Shown here: in pieces, positions 10,773 through 21,889 of the stretch
Layout of the letters: every line of letters starts with the position of its first letter
Numbering within the stretch: the stretch's first letter is position 1
DNA from: Papio anubis
Lineage: Eukaryota; Chordata; Mammalia; Primates; Cercopithecidae
Length of the DNA: 64,000 nt
Reading direction: 5' to 3'
NCBI RefSeq assembly: GCF_008728515.1
Contig: NW_022161899.1
Coordinates: forward strand, 62,001-126,000
Notes under the pieces: generated by a model
What the model was told of the DNA's origin: nothing
What the model saw: only the letters and a program-made list of their open reading frames with translations
Database searches by the model: none
Made by a program: the position numbers and the translations under genes

Positions 10773-11041
10773 AGATCCAGGACTCTTTACACATAGATCT
10801 GGATGATTCATATGTGCTTAATGTGTAATAGAAACCCTGTGGTTATAGGTGGAACAAACTCAACCTCCTACAATAGTAGCTACAGAGCACTGAAGTTACA
10901 AGTGTATTTGTGTATATAGAGAGAAAATTCTAAGAGTATTCGCCAGTCGGTTAACAGTGGTTACTTCTGGCAGACAGGATTAGAGAGGGATTTTATCTTT
11001 CTGCTTTGGATATTTCCCTCTTAATTAGCACTTTAAAACAC

Positions 11042-11328
11042 TTTGTTTTTGAGACAAGGTCTTGCTCCGTTGCCCAGGCTGGAGTGCAGTGGTGTAATCA
11101 TAGCTCACTGCAGCCTTGAACTCCTACGCTGAAGCGATCCTCCTGCCTCAGCCTCCCAGGTAGCTGGGACTTACAGGCATGTACCACTGCACACAGCTAT
11201 TTTCTTGTAGAGATGGGGTCTTGTTTTGCTGCCCAGGCTGGTCTCAAACGCCTGACTTCAAGCAACCTTCCTTCCTTGGTCTTCTGAAGTGCTGGAATTA
11301 CTGGTGTCAGCTGCCGTAATGCCCATTC
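11042..11328 (-). mobile_element. Alu (antisense, AluJ-like, diverged)
   Basis: 'gagacaaggtcttgctccgt' with AluJ-type 'aatcatagctcactgcagcc' and 'gtagagatggggtcttgttt'. The 5' end is degraded to 'ggtgtcagctgccg'. Confidence 0.9.
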
Positions 11329-11330
11329 AG

Positions 11331-11516
11331 TAATCCCATTTTAAAAAATGGGATTGTTGAATGCTACAGAAATTCTCTGAAATTTTTATTTCAGTTGCAC
11401 TAAATTTCAACAGGAGCTTAATAAAGAGTTACGTCTTTAGAATAATTTATATCCTTATCCTGTACATGGTATGTTTCATTCAATATTACTTTTATACTTT
11501 ACAAAACATTTGGTGA

Positions 11517-11563
<47 letters not shown>

Positions 11564-12290
11564 ATAAGAATAACTATAAAATACATCAAGAGTCTTCTCT
11601 GTGTTAGCCATTGTCCCTTCATAGGCCTCACTTTTAAGACTATGAAGCAGGTATTAACAGATGAAACAGGCTCCAGGCTTGGTGGGGAAGTGCGATGTGG
11701 AACTGGGCTCCCATTCTAGATCCAGATGAGATAAAACTTCAGCTTTTCTCTCCAGTGCTTTATTCTACACCGTGCTGTACTCTAGGTTTCCCACATTCTA
11801 AAGTGCGTAAGCTGGAGAAGCTATACAATATCCATCACATAGTTCTTTAAGCTATTTCTCCTTTAGGCAACTAATTATGATCTGGAGTATACTCTAAACA
11901 CATGTATTAGTATAAAGTTATGAATTTTCCCTTAAAAGATTGAATACTCTGAAATGTAACTTCCTTCTAATGACTGTACTGGCCTATAAGAAATACTCTT
12001 ATTTCTAGAATTCAAGACTTTAATTAGCATTAAAAGTAATCACCCTCAAGCACTTTCGGAATGTACTATACTTTATCCGTTTCACATACCAGCAGTCATT
12101 TTTTCTTTAGGGTAGTTTTTAATTATTGTAAAGATATTTTTATCTTTTGAAACAGGCATTCTAGAAGAAAGCTAGTGACAGAGATGTGATGCAGACAGAC
12201 GTGTGTCTCATTTCTCTCAGAGCCTCTAAGCCAGCTACAGAGCAGCTCTCAGGGTGGGAGGTGAGAGCTGGAGCTCTGAAGTTCAGTGGA
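11331..12290. other. Unassigned AT-rich sequence with a GT microsatellite
   Basis: No coding signature. Holds the GT array at 11519-11562 and otherwise nothing I recognise. Confidence 0.5.
11519..11562. repeat. (GT)n microsatellite
   Basis: About 17 GT units from 'gcgtgtgtg', ending in 'gtgggtgggtg'. Likely polymorphic. Confidence 0.97.
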
Positions 12291-12291
12291 G

Positions 12292-12366
12292 CTAGTTTGA
12301 ATTCTAATTCTGTCACTTCCTTGTTGCATGTCCTTGAGTAAATTATTTAACTTCTTTATAAGTCAG
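12292..12366 (-). repeat. MIR SINE fragment (antisense)
   Basis: 'ttctgtcacttccttgttgc' then 'ccttgagtaaattatttaac' matches the MIR core read in reverse. Short and diverged. Confidence 0.6.
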
Positions 12367-12409
12367 GAAAATAGAAACCCACTGGCTATTTATTCAACAG
12401 ATTTTGTTT

Positions 12410-12997
12410 TTCTTTTTTTTTTTTTTTTTGAGATGGAGGCTTACTTTGTCACCCAGGCTGGAGTGCAGCGGTGCGATCTCGGCTCGTTGAACCTCTGCCT
12501 CCGAGGTTCAAGGGATTCTCCTGCCTCAGCCTCCCAAGTAGCTGGGACTACAGGCGTGAGTCACCATGACCAGTTAATTTTTTTTGACGGAGTCTTGCTC
12601 TGTTGCCAGGCTGGAATGCAGTGGCACAATCTTGGCTTACTGCAACCACTGACTCCCTGGTTCAAGTGATTCTCCTGCCTCAGCCTCTCGAGTAGCTGGG
12701 ACTACAGGCACATGCCACCACACCCAGCTAATTTTTGTATTTTTAGTGGAGACGGGGTTTCACTATGTTGGCCAGACTGATCTCGAACTCCTGACCTCGT
12801 GATCCACCCTCCTCAGCCTCCCAAAGTGTTGGGATTACAGGTGTGAGCCATGGTGCCCGGCCTAATTTTTGTATTTTTAGTAGAGACGAGGTTTTGCCAT
12901 ATTGACCAGGCTGGTCTCGAACTCCTGACCTCAAGTGATCTGCCCGCCTCAGCCTCCCAAAGTACCGGGATTGCAAGTGTGAGGCACCATGCCCGGC
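12410..12997 (-). mobile_element. Alu (antisense) interrupted by a second Alu
   Basis: The outer Alu occupies 12410-12578 and 12863-12997. It breaks at its central 'ttaattttt' and resumes with 'taatttttgtatttttag'. The outer copy is flanked by 'ttcaacaga' on both sides. Confidence 0.92.
12579..12862 (-). mobile_element. Alu (antisense, AluS-like) nested in an Alu
   Basis: Begins 'ttttttgacggagtcttgct' and ends 'catggtgcccggcc'. It landed in the T-rich linker of an older Alu in the same orientation; the 'taattttt' target is duplicated. Confidence 0.93.
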
Positions 12998-13099
12998 TTC
13001 AACAGAGATAATTTAATATAGAGAATTGGTTAAATTGGTGCTGGAGGACAGCAAAAGTGAAAAGGCAATGTTGAGTAAACACAGAAAGCAAAACTGCAG

Positions 13100-15060
13100 G
13101 AAACAGCTACTGCCTCTAGGGTGAGAGGGACAAACAGAAGAAGCCGGGGTTTCTAGAATCTGGAGTCTCAACAAAATGAGACTCTGAGGTCCCTAATTCC
13201 AGGTTTTTGGCTCCTGGATGGCATTTGTGGACCCATCCTGGGCCAGAGAGAAGCCTGCTGCCCTGCAGGGTGAGTCCCAGGCCTGACATCATTCACCCAC
13301 AAGCTGAGTGGAGAGCCCTTGGGCCTTGAGTGAACATTAGGTTGTACTTGCCAAGGGCCTGGGGTGGTGGTGGCCACAAGGAGAGACTCCTTCTGTATAT
13401 AGAAAGGAAAGGAAAGAATGGGAGAAATCTTTGTCTTGCAGCTTGGGTACCAGCTCAGCCGCAGTAGGATAGAGCATCAGGTAGATTCCTAAGGTTCTGA
13501 CTCCAGGCCCTGGTTTCTGGATGACATTTCTGGATCCACCCTGGGCCGGTGGGGAGCTCGCCACCCTGAAGGGAAGGACACAAGCATGTCTGGATTCACC
13601 ACCCCCTGACTGAAGAGCACTTGGGCCTTGAAAACACTGGTGATAGCCAGGCAGTGGTCACCATGGGCCTTGGGCAAGACCCAATGCTGTGCTGGCCTCT
13701 GGTCTGACCCAGTGCAGTCCCAGTGGTGGTGGCCACAAGGGTGCTTGTGTTACATCTCCCCCAGCTCCAGCCACCGTGGCATGGAGAGAGAGACTCCGTT
13801 TGTTTGGGGGAAAGTAAAGGAAGAGAACAAGAGCCTTTACCTGGCAATCCAAGGAATTATCTCAGACCACCAAGGTGGTACCTCTACAGTCTGCAAGAGT
13901 CACAGTGTTACTGAGCTTGGGGGTTTCCCCTAATGCAGATACAGCTGCAGTGACCAAAGATTTAGATCACAACACTCAATTCCTTTTGAATACTTGGAAA
14001 GCCTCCCCAAGAAGGACAAGCACAAACAAGTCCAGACTGTGAAGATTGCAGTAAATGTCTAACTCTTTAATGCCCAGGCACAGTCAGACATCCACAAGCA
14101 TCAAGATTGCCAAGAAAAACACGACCTCACCAAATGAACTACATAAGGCACCAGGGACCAATCTTGGATAAACAGAGACATGTGACATTTTAGACAGAGA
14201 ATTCAAAATAGCCGTTTTGAGGAAGCTAAATTAAATTCGCTATAACATAGAGAAGAAATTCTGAATCCTATCAGATAAATTTAACGAATAGATTGAAAAA
14301 TGTTAAAAAATCAAGCAGAAATTTTAGAGCTGAAAAATTTAATTGACACACTGAAGAAAGCATCAGAGTCTCTCAATCAAGCAGAAGAAACAACTAGTGA
14401 GCTTGAAGACAGGCTATTTGAAAATACCGTCAGAGCAGACAAAATAAAAAAGAATAAAAAAGAACAAAGCATGCCTCCAAGATGTAAAAAAAAATCCTCA
14501 AATGGACAAATCTAAGAGTTATTGATATTAAAGAGGAGGTGGAGAGAGAGATCAGGGTAGAAAGTTTATTCAAAGTAGTAATAACAGAGAACTTTACAAA
14601 CCTAGAGAGGGATATCAATATTCAAGTACAAGAAGAGTAAGAACACCAAGTAGGTTTAACCCAAAGAAGACCACCTCAAGGCATTTAATAATCAAACTAC
14701 AAAGGTCAAGGATAAATAAAGGATCCTAAAAGCAGCAAGAGAAAAGAAACAAATTACATACAAAAGAGTTTCAATACTTCTGACAGCAGACGTCTCAGTG
14801 GAAACTTTACAGTCTAGGAGAGAGTGGGAAGACATATTTAAAGCACTGAGGGAAATAAACTTTTATCCTAGAATAGTCATCTAGCAAAAATATCCTTGAA
14901 ACATGAAGAAGAAATAAAGACTTTTCCAGATAAACAAAAGCTGAGGCATCGTTATCAACGCCAGATCTGTCCTACAAGAAATGCTAAAGTGAGTTATTCA
15001 ATCTGAAAGTAAAGGTAATTAATGAGTAATAAGAAATCATCTGAAGGTACAAAATAACTG
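13100..15060 (+). mobile_element. L1 5'UTR plus ORF1 relic (L1P/L1M type)
   Basis: 13150-13930 resembles an older L1 5'UTR ('ggctcctggatggcattt', 'gtcccagtggtggtggccac', 'gagagactccgtttgtttgg'). 14030-15060 follows the ORF1 region through 'tcctacaagaaatgctaaag' and 'catctgaaggtacaaaa'. No ORF2 follows. It could be a 3'-lost L1 or a HAL1-like element. Confidence 0.8.
14220..15000 (+). pseudogene. L1 ORF1 pseudogene
   Basis: The ORF1 protein is the RNA-binding chaperone of L1. The best-preserved frame at 14300-14515 gives the coiled-coil part (LELKNLIDTLKKASESLNQA, then ELEDRLFEN). Downstream, residues of the RNA-recognition and C-terminal parts can be seen only by changing frame, with in-frame stops, for example near 14515 and 14637. 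The frame is broken by old substitutions and indels, so no functional protein is expected. It lies in the 5'UTR-ORF1 relic at 13100-15060. Confidence 0.75.
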
Positions 15061-15630
15061 GAATGAGGACTTCTCCAGAACATGGTAGAAAATCATTTAC
15101 TTACTCTAACATGGAGCTCCATCCACAGCAATATGGGGAACACAAGGGCTTCCCTTTGATCGAGAGTAGAAGAGGCCAACATGGCAGCCACGCATTTATT
15201 CATTAGTGGGGAATGGGGTGAAAGACATTGTCTCTCAGAAGAGCCCTGAGGCCCTGGTGGAGGCCTCCCGCAGTGTCCAGATCCCCTCCAGACATATGTC
15301 TATGTCTGGTGTAGTACAGAGCAACCCATGGTGGTCCTGATGACCCATAGAGTGGGCTCAGTTATCATTTGGAAGGCCATTGTATACAGAAATATTACCA
15401 ATATTAGCACTATTTGGATGAAATGTGATTGGCATGTGTTGTAAGAATAATTTCAACGTTAATCTCAGTCAGAATGGAGTTGTTTTCTTCTCTACTTTAC
15501 AGATTGGTGTATGGAAAAAACAAAGAGGGGAAACATGACAAAATATTGTGCATGGTAATATTCAATTTGTGTAGAAAAGTATTTATATGACTAGAAAAAA
15601 ACTGGAAGGATATAATAAACAACAAAATCC
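15061..15630. other. No recognised feature
   Basis: Unassigned sequence after the L1 relic. Includes 'gatccccteca'-like GC-richer text only in short patches; no coding signature. Confidence 0.35.
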
Positions 15631-15662
15631 TAATAGCAATTCATGCTAATAGCAATTCATGC
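15631..15662. repeat. 16-bp direct duplication at a gap edge
   Basis: 'taatagcaattcatgc' occurs twice in perfect tandem, ending exactly where the N run starts. 'taatagcaatt' recurs after the Alu at 15978, so part of it is the Alu target duplication. The extra copy may be an assembly artefact. Confidence 0.9.
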
Positions 15663-15703
15663 NNNNNNNNNNNNNNNNNNNNNNNNNNNNNNNNNNNNNN
15701 NNN
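15663..15703. other. Assembly gap, 41 N
   Basis: Run of N that hides the A-tail and first few bases of an antisense Alu. Confidence 1.
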
Positions 15704-15976
15704 CGTCTTGCTCTGTTGCCCAGGCTGGAGTGCAATGGCACGATCTCGGCTCACTGCAACCTCTGCCTCCTGGGTTCAGGCGATTCTCCTGTCTCAGCCT
15801 CCTGGGTAGCTGGGATTATAGGCACACGCCACCACGCTTGGCTAATTTTTATATTTTTAGTAGAGACAGGGTTTCACCATGTTGGTCAGGCTGGTTTTCA
15901 ACTCCTGACCTTGTGATGCACCCACCTTGGCCTCCCAAAGTTCTGGGGTTACAGGTGTGAGCCACCACACCCAGCC
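15704..15976 (-). mobile_element. Alu (antisense, AluS-like), tail hidden in a gap
   Basis: 'cgtcttgctctgttgcccag' to 'ccaccacacccagcc', flanked by 'taatagcaatt' on both sides. Confidence 0.94.
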
Positions 15977-16093
15977 ACTAATAGCAATTATTTCTGAATG
16001 TTGAACTTATGAATAATTTAAAATTTCCCATGTTTTCTAAAATTTCTGCCAAATATATGCAGTTATCAAATTACACCATAAATGCTATGACAA

Positions 16094-16379
16094 TTTTTTT
16101 TTTTTTTTGAGATGGAGTCTTGATGTCGCCCAGGCTGGAGTGCAGTGGTACAATCTGGGTTCACTGTAACCTCCATCACCCGGGTTCAAGCAATTGTCCT
16201 GCCACAGCCTCCCAAGTAGCTGGGACTACAGGTGCGTGCCGACACGCCCAGCTAATTTTTTGTATTTTTAGTAGAGACAGGGTTTCTCCATGTTGGCCAG
16301 GATGGTCTCAATCTTTTGACTTCCTGATCCACCCACCTCAGCCTCCCAAAGTGCTGGGATTACAGGCGTGAGCCCAGCC
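16094..16379 (-). mobile_element. Alu (antisense, AluS-like)
   Basis: T15 tail, 'gagatggagtcttgatgtcg' through 'ggcgtgagcccagcc'. A few bases are missing in the first and last blocks. Confidence 0.94.
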
Positions 16380-16380
16380 A

Positions 16381-17526
16381 ACAATGTTTTAAAAAGGAAA
16401 AGAAAAGTGGTAGAGGAGCAGAGTCCCATGGGCTAGGGACAGGGACACTGGCAAGTCGAGTTCCTGAGCCCAAGGTGTCTGCACAGGCGCAGGGTAAACT
16501 TGCACAGACTGTCAATATCTATTTCCTGGTTGACTTATTTAAATCTCTAAGGAAAAGTTATGGTGAATCAAAATGAGGAAACATTTGAAGTGCACATAAG
16601 GAAGCCATCCTTGACTCTTCCGTTTTTCACACTAAGTATCTAAAAGGTCCGTGCATGTAGTCTTAGATAGGATACCACTCCGAGATGTTTATCCAAAGAG
16701 AGAGAAAACATTTTAAGGTGTAAGTCCTGCAATGAGAAGGCTAATAAAATACAGTATAAGTTAAATATTCGTATCCTAGTAGGAGCCTCTTTTTTTCTGA
16801 AAGAAAAGAAAGAAAATCAGAGCAAAGTTCTGTTCACAGTGACGCTCCTACAACGGATTCTCATCTTCATTCCTCCAAAGAGAACATTTCCACAGTTTAG
16901 TTCTCTCTCCATTACATTTTGCAGGCCTTTGATCTCCTCAAATCCATCCTTTAGGAATAGTCAACTAATTAATCTTCTCCCAGAAGCAGATGCTTTGGAG
17001 AAAATGGTAATTAGGTGAGCAAAAAAGCTTTCATCTCAAATATTTACTAATGAGTACGAATGTTCAGCTTACCTTAAAGACCTGAGACAGGCCCCAGAAG
17101 GCCCCAGAGTTCTGTCCACCCAGTCATCTGTGGCCTGGTTTTGAAAAGCCCTTTATTTTTTCTTTTTCAACTAACTTTCTCATACAACATCATGCTTTGG
17201 TTAGCACTGGACTTTTGAAGTAACCTTTGTTTTGGTTCGTGATTTGTAACCCTAATTGTAACAATCAAGCCAGGCCAGGCCACACTGCCAGATGAGCTAA
17301 TCACATCTTCTATCCTGTCTAATTGGGGTGGCACCTGCTACCCAGTCAGGTGGCCACCGGAGGAGACCCTCAAGGCCCAAAGATGGGGAGGGTTGGGTGG
17401 GGTAGAACATGAGGCAAACCTTACTATGCAGGAACTCCCCTTTGAGTGTCCCAAACATTTCCAAAATTAACCAATTATTTTTTGAATAGATAATATATGC
17501 ATGAAGCACAGAATTCAAAAGATACA
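16381..17526. other. No recognised feature
   Basis: About 1.1 kb of unassigned unique sequence. Only short open frames. Confidence 0.4.
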
Positions 17527-17818
17527 GGGTGGGCATGGTGGCTCACACCTGTAATCCCAGCACTTTGGGAAGCCGAGGCGGGCAGATCACTTGAGGTCAG
17601 GAGTTCGAGACCAGGCTGGCCAACATGGTGAAACACTGTGTCTACTAAAAATACAAGAATTAGCCAGGCATGGTGACGTGTGCCTGCAATCCCAGCTACT
17701 CAGGAGGCTGAGACAGGAGAATGACTTGAACCCGGGAGGCAGAGGTTGCAGTGAGCCGAGATCGTACCACTGCACTCCAGCCTGGGCAACAGAGCAAGAC
17801 TCTGTCTCAAAAAAAAAG
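17527..17818 (+). mobile_element. Alu (sense, AluS-like)
   Basis: 'gggcatggtggctcacacct' to an A tail, flanked by the 14-base duplication 'gaattcaaaagata'. Confidence 0.96.
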
Positions 17819-17957
17819 AATTCAAAAGATATAAAAGGGTATGCAGGTATGCAGTGGCACTAAGTGCATTTCATGCAGGCACATTGCATACGGCTGGGCA
17901 GGTACTATACTGCACAATTCCAGGGAGCCCCATGCCCATAGTCCAAAATTTTTACAC

Positions 17958-18255
17958 TTTTTTTTTTTTTTTTGAGAGGGAGTCTTGCTCTGTCGCCCAG
18001 CCTGGAGTGCAGTGGCGCGATCTCGGCTCACTGCAAGTTCTGCCTCCCGGGTTCACACCATTCTCCTGTCTCAGCCTCCCGAGTAGCTGGGACTACAGGC
18101 GCCCGCCACCACGCCCGGCTAATTTTTTGTATTTTTTAGTAGAGACGGGGTTTCACCATGTTTACCAGGATGGTCTTGATCTCCTGACCTTGTGATCCTC
18201 CTGCCTCGGCCTCCCAAAGTGCTAGGATTACAGGCGTGAGCCACTGCGCCCGGCC
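17958..18255 (-). mobile_element. AluY-like (antisense)
   Basis: T-tail then 'gagagggagtcttgctctgt' through 'cactgcgcccggcc'. The target 'aaatttttac' appears on both sides. Confidence 0.96.
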
Positions 18256-18580
18256 AAATTTTTACTTTCTTACTTTTTTTTCAAGAGAAACTCTTTTTTC
18301 TTATTGCATAAATAATATATCTTCTTGGGGGAAATGTGGAAAGTGGTGAAAAGTTCAAAGCACATAAAAATAATCTGTAATCCCACCCACTGGCAACAGC
18401 ATCTGCCTACCTATGGATGTGGTTCCTTTCAGTTCTTTTAAAAACACATATATTGGCTAAGTGTAGTAAATAAAACAATTTCATTGATTAACATCTGCTA
18501 GACTCTTCAGCTCCCTCCCAAAACCCACATATAACCAGGACCTACAGAAAGCATTGTTTTTTGTAAATAAAACATATTCA
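18256..18580. other. No recognised feature
   Basis: AT-rich unassigned sequence between two Alus. Confidence 0.4.
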
Positions 18581-18868
18581 GGCTGGGTGCAGTGGCTCAT
18601 GGCCTGTAATCCCAGCACTTTGGGAGGCCGAGGCAGGCAGATCACTTGAGTTCAGGAGTCTGAGACTAGCCTGGGCAACATGGAGAAACCTGTCTCTACA
18701 AAAGTACCAAAATTAGCTGGGTGTGGTGGTGTGCACCTGAAGTCCCAGCTACTTAGGATGCTGAGGCAGGAGCATCGCTTCAATCTAGGAGGTGGAGGTT
18801 GCAGTGAGCCAAGATCATGCCACTGCACTCCAGACTGGGTGACAGAGAAAGATTCTGTCTCAAAAAAA
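18581..18868 (+). mobile_element. Alu (sense)
   Basis: 'ggctgggtgcagtggctcat' to 'gattctgtctcaaaaaaa'. Somewhat diverged, short A tail. Confidence 0.94.
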
Positions 18869-18998
18869 GTCCTGGAGTGTTGGGGGGAAGGGAAATGAAG
18901 GTAGAGCTTAGATATGGTTAGCAAACCTCAGGCCTCAGGACCTTCCGGCAACTTCTAGATAAAATTATCCCCTTAGTCTGCTCCCATTTTAAAAAGGA

Positions 18999-19548
18999 NN
19001 NNNNNNNNNNNNNNNNNNNNNNNNNNNNNNNNNNNNNNNNNNNNNNNNNNNNNNNNNNNNNNNNNNNNNNNNNNNNNNNNNNNNNNNNNNNNNNNNNNNN
19101 NNNNNNNNNNNNNNNNNNNNNNNNNNNNNNNNNNNNNNNNNNNNNNNNNNNNNNNNNNNNNNNNNNNNNNNNNNNNNNNNNNNNNNNNNNNNNNNNNNNN
19201 NNNNNNNNNNNNNNNNNNNNNNNNNNNNNNNNNNNNNNNNNNNNNNNNNNNNNNNNNNNNNNNNNNNNNNNNNNNNNNNNNNNNNNNNNNNNNNNNNNNN
19301 NNNNNNNNNNNNNNNNNNNNNNNNNNNNNNNNNNNNNNNNNNNNNNNNNNNNNNNNNNNNNNNNNNNNNNNNNNNNNNNNNNNNNNNNNNNNNNNNNNNN
19401 NNNNNNNNNNNNNNNNNNNNNNNNNNNNNNNNNNNNNNNNNNNNNNNNNNNNNNNNNNNNNNNNNNNNNNNNNNNNNNNNNNNNNNNNNNNNNNNNNNNN
19501 NNNNNNNNNNNNNNNNNNNNNNNNNNNNNNNNNNNNNNNNNNNNNNNN
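18999..19548. other. Assembly gap, 550 N
   Basis: Unknown content. The flanks carry no split repeat that would predict what is missing. Confidence 1.
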
Positions 19549-19865
19549 TAAATTATTTTTGAAATTTTAATGACTTGTGAAATCTGAAAGTCTCAGAATC
19601 ATTGAACTCCATATGAACCTCTTACTGGATGAAGACCTCCACAGGGAAGGCTCTGTTATTTATTAATTTGCCTGGCTCACCCAAGGCCCTAAATATACGT
19701 TCATCAAGCCACTGGACGAGGAGCTGGTGGGAGTGGGGCTTTGGAAGAGGGGGTTGGGCTAAAGCACCCTGGTACACTGGAACTGGGAAAGGCATTCCCA
19801 TTTGCTACACGGCCATGATTGCCTAATCCCAGGTAGGTGCTTTAGATTCTCTGTATCTTTGAATT
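19549..19865. other. No recognised feature
   Basis: Unassigned sequence directly after the gap. Confidence 0.35.
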
Positions 19866-19869
19866 GCTT

Positions 19870-20012
19870 GTGAGGACAGTATAAGTATCAGTATTCTCAT
19901 TTTACCACAGATGAAATGAAGACTCTTAGAGATGAAATTGCCTGAAATTACATGGCTGGCAAAGTGCAGACTTTAGATTAGAACCCAAGGTAGTTGGATG
20001 CTGGAGATCTGA
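19870..20012 (+). repeat. MIR SINE fragment
   Basis: 'attctcattttaccacagat', then 'gaagactcttagagatgaaa' and 'acatggctggcaaagtgcag' follow the MIR core order. Confidence 0.6.
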
Positions 20013-20019
20013 TGTCTCC

Positions 20020-20448
20020 CACCACACCACAGCCAGATCACAGACCACCAGTTAAGGACCCCTGATCTGGGAAAATTGGGAATGTATATGCCTCCCTTCC
20101 CCCTAAAAGTGGGCGACATGTTAAATGGGAAGAGGCAGGCACTTTCTTAATTCTCAGCACCACTTTTGTTGATGACTCTGAACCCCTTGGACTTGGGTCA
20201 TAATGGCTCCATTTAAAAAATCAAATTGAGGAAAAATAACAAAGAGCTAATCCAATTCTATGCAAATGTAGCAGATAAATTATGTCTGTTCACGCTCAGG
20301 TTCCCTTTCTGTAGTTCCCCCCTCCTCAGATTTACTGGCTTGCACCCAAACCAGCCTCAATTTGATTCACCAGAAGCCCTCAAGGCTGAGTAATTCATAT
20401 TTATTCACAATTGTGTGCACAATGCACTCAGAATGCAGTTCCTGTTAG
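20020..20448. other. No recognised feature
   Basis: Unassigned unique sequence. Confidence 0.4.
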
Positions 20449-20580
20449 CTCTGAGCTTCTCAAACTTTAAGGTCGGGTACAAATGCAGATTCCGATTCAG
20501 TAGGTCTGGGGTGGGGCCTGAGAATCTGCATTTCTAACGTGCTCCTAATGGATGCTGATGCTGCTGGTCCTTGGATGGCT
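20449..20580. repeat. MER5A-like hAT-Charlie fragment
   Basis: 'cttctcaaactttaaggtcg', 'gattcagtaggtctggggtg', 'gagaatctgcatttctaac' and 'gatgctgatgctgctggtcc' are hallmark MER5A segments. The outer terminal repeat at the right is lost. Confidence 0.85.
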
Positions 20581-20584
20581 TATT

Positions 20585-21080
20585 GAGTAGTCAGAGCTTA
20601 GGTCATATTAATTTGTCTAACTAGGTACTTTCTGAGCTGGGACTCACGGTAAAACCCTCTCTCAGGGAAGATTGTCTTTCAGGCACTTCGTCATAGCATG
20701 ATTCCATCCTGATCTCTGGGAAATGAGAGGTTGTGTGTGCTACGAACAGAGCTTAGAGCCTCAGCAAACAGTTGTGCAATGTATTCTTTTTGTGTAAGGA
20801 GACCTTCCTGGGTTTTGAAGTCATATCAACAACAGTCACTTGTCAACTTAAATTCTATATAAAAGATGGCTCTTTGTGGAACCTCCTCTTTCACATTTGC
20901 CTCAAATACATACTTTCATTGTGAATTATCCACATAATTAAGAATGCACAAATTAGGCATATCAATCTATGTATAACAGTAGATTGTAGCACAGATACTA
21001 ATATAATCTTATATTTGCCTTAGGCCTATTTCTTTATTTAAGGTTACATAATTATATCCTGAAAAGAGCCACAGTGGTCA
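20585..21080. other. No recognised feature
   Basis: Unassigned, increasingly AT-rich sequence. Confidence 0.4.
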
Positions 21081-21084
21081 TCTA

Positions 21085-21180
21085 GTATTATTTTACAGAG
21101 GAAGAATTGTGGTTCACAGAGGGTGATTAAGTTGTCCAAGGAGACTCAGAGTTAAGGCTGCTAGAACGCAGAACTCAGTC
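21085..21180 (+). repeat. Possible MIR fragment
   Basis: 'ttttacagaggaagaattgt', 'tcacagagggtgattaagtt' and 'gtccaaggagactcagag' resemble the MIR core with heavy divergence. Confidence 0.45.
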
Positions 21181-21184
21181 CAAG

Positions 21185-21815
21185 GAGTCTGGAACTGGCA
21201 TGTGGACTGGGTGCCCTGTACCAATTGGTAGAGGCAATCCAAGGCACATGAGTTCTCCTACTGTCTGCATCCTTAAATATTCCCCCTGAGGAGGCTTTGA
21301 CATTCCTGCCTACACCTTCTTTGTGTGTCTTTAGGAATCCACAGACTACAAGGGATGGCAAGAAGGCTGTGTGTTATGTGGTGATGTCAGCTGCTGGCGT
21401 CGCTGAGGTCTCAGTGGTGGGAAGTTAGAAGAGAGGGTAGCAGAGGAACCCACCCTGTTGCCCCGGGAAGTATAATAGAAAGCATTCTCAAGCCTGGCTT
21501 GCTAGCCACCCCCACATTTCACCTTGAGAATGTCAGAGCCTGAGGGATCAGCCTATGAGCCTCCCCTCTTTATGAATGAGTACTTTCCTGGGGCTGGCAG
21601 GGCAGCTCCTTCCAAAATACAAGTGGGTTCCATGGTGAGCACCACTTGTCTGGATATATGACAATGACTTTTCAAAATTTAAAAAAGAAAGAAAGTTTAA
21701 AAAAGAAAATTGTATAAGACAGAAGCAACTTTCAAAGAATTTTTATCCCTCAGGCTCTTTTTTTTTTTTTTTCCAATTGCACATACATATATTAATACCT
21801 GCTTATGCAAAATAA
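21185..21815. other. No recognised feature
   Basis: Unassigned sequence; a T run at about 21760 is not attached to any recognisable retroposon. Confidence 0.4.
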
Positions 21816-21817
21816 TA

Positions 21818-21872
21818 CTCTCCCCTTTTTTCTTCTTTCCTTTCCTCCCTCCTCCTCTTCCTTTCTCTCTCT
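21818..21872 (+). repeat. Homopyrimidine tract
   Basis: 55 uninterrupted C/T bases, continuing after one G for another 15. Candidate triplex (H-DNA) former. Not the tail of any recognised retroposon. Confidence 0.8.
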
Positions 21873-21889
21873 GTCTCTCTTTCTCTCTG

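Noticed and set aside
10330..10811. Long open frames on both strands across the first gap (up to 158 codons)
   Set aside because: Most codons are N; the frames exist only because unknown bases contain no stop.
13628..13933. 101-codon open frame
   Set aside because: Lies in an old L1 5'UTR, which is GC-rich and noncoding for protein in this region.
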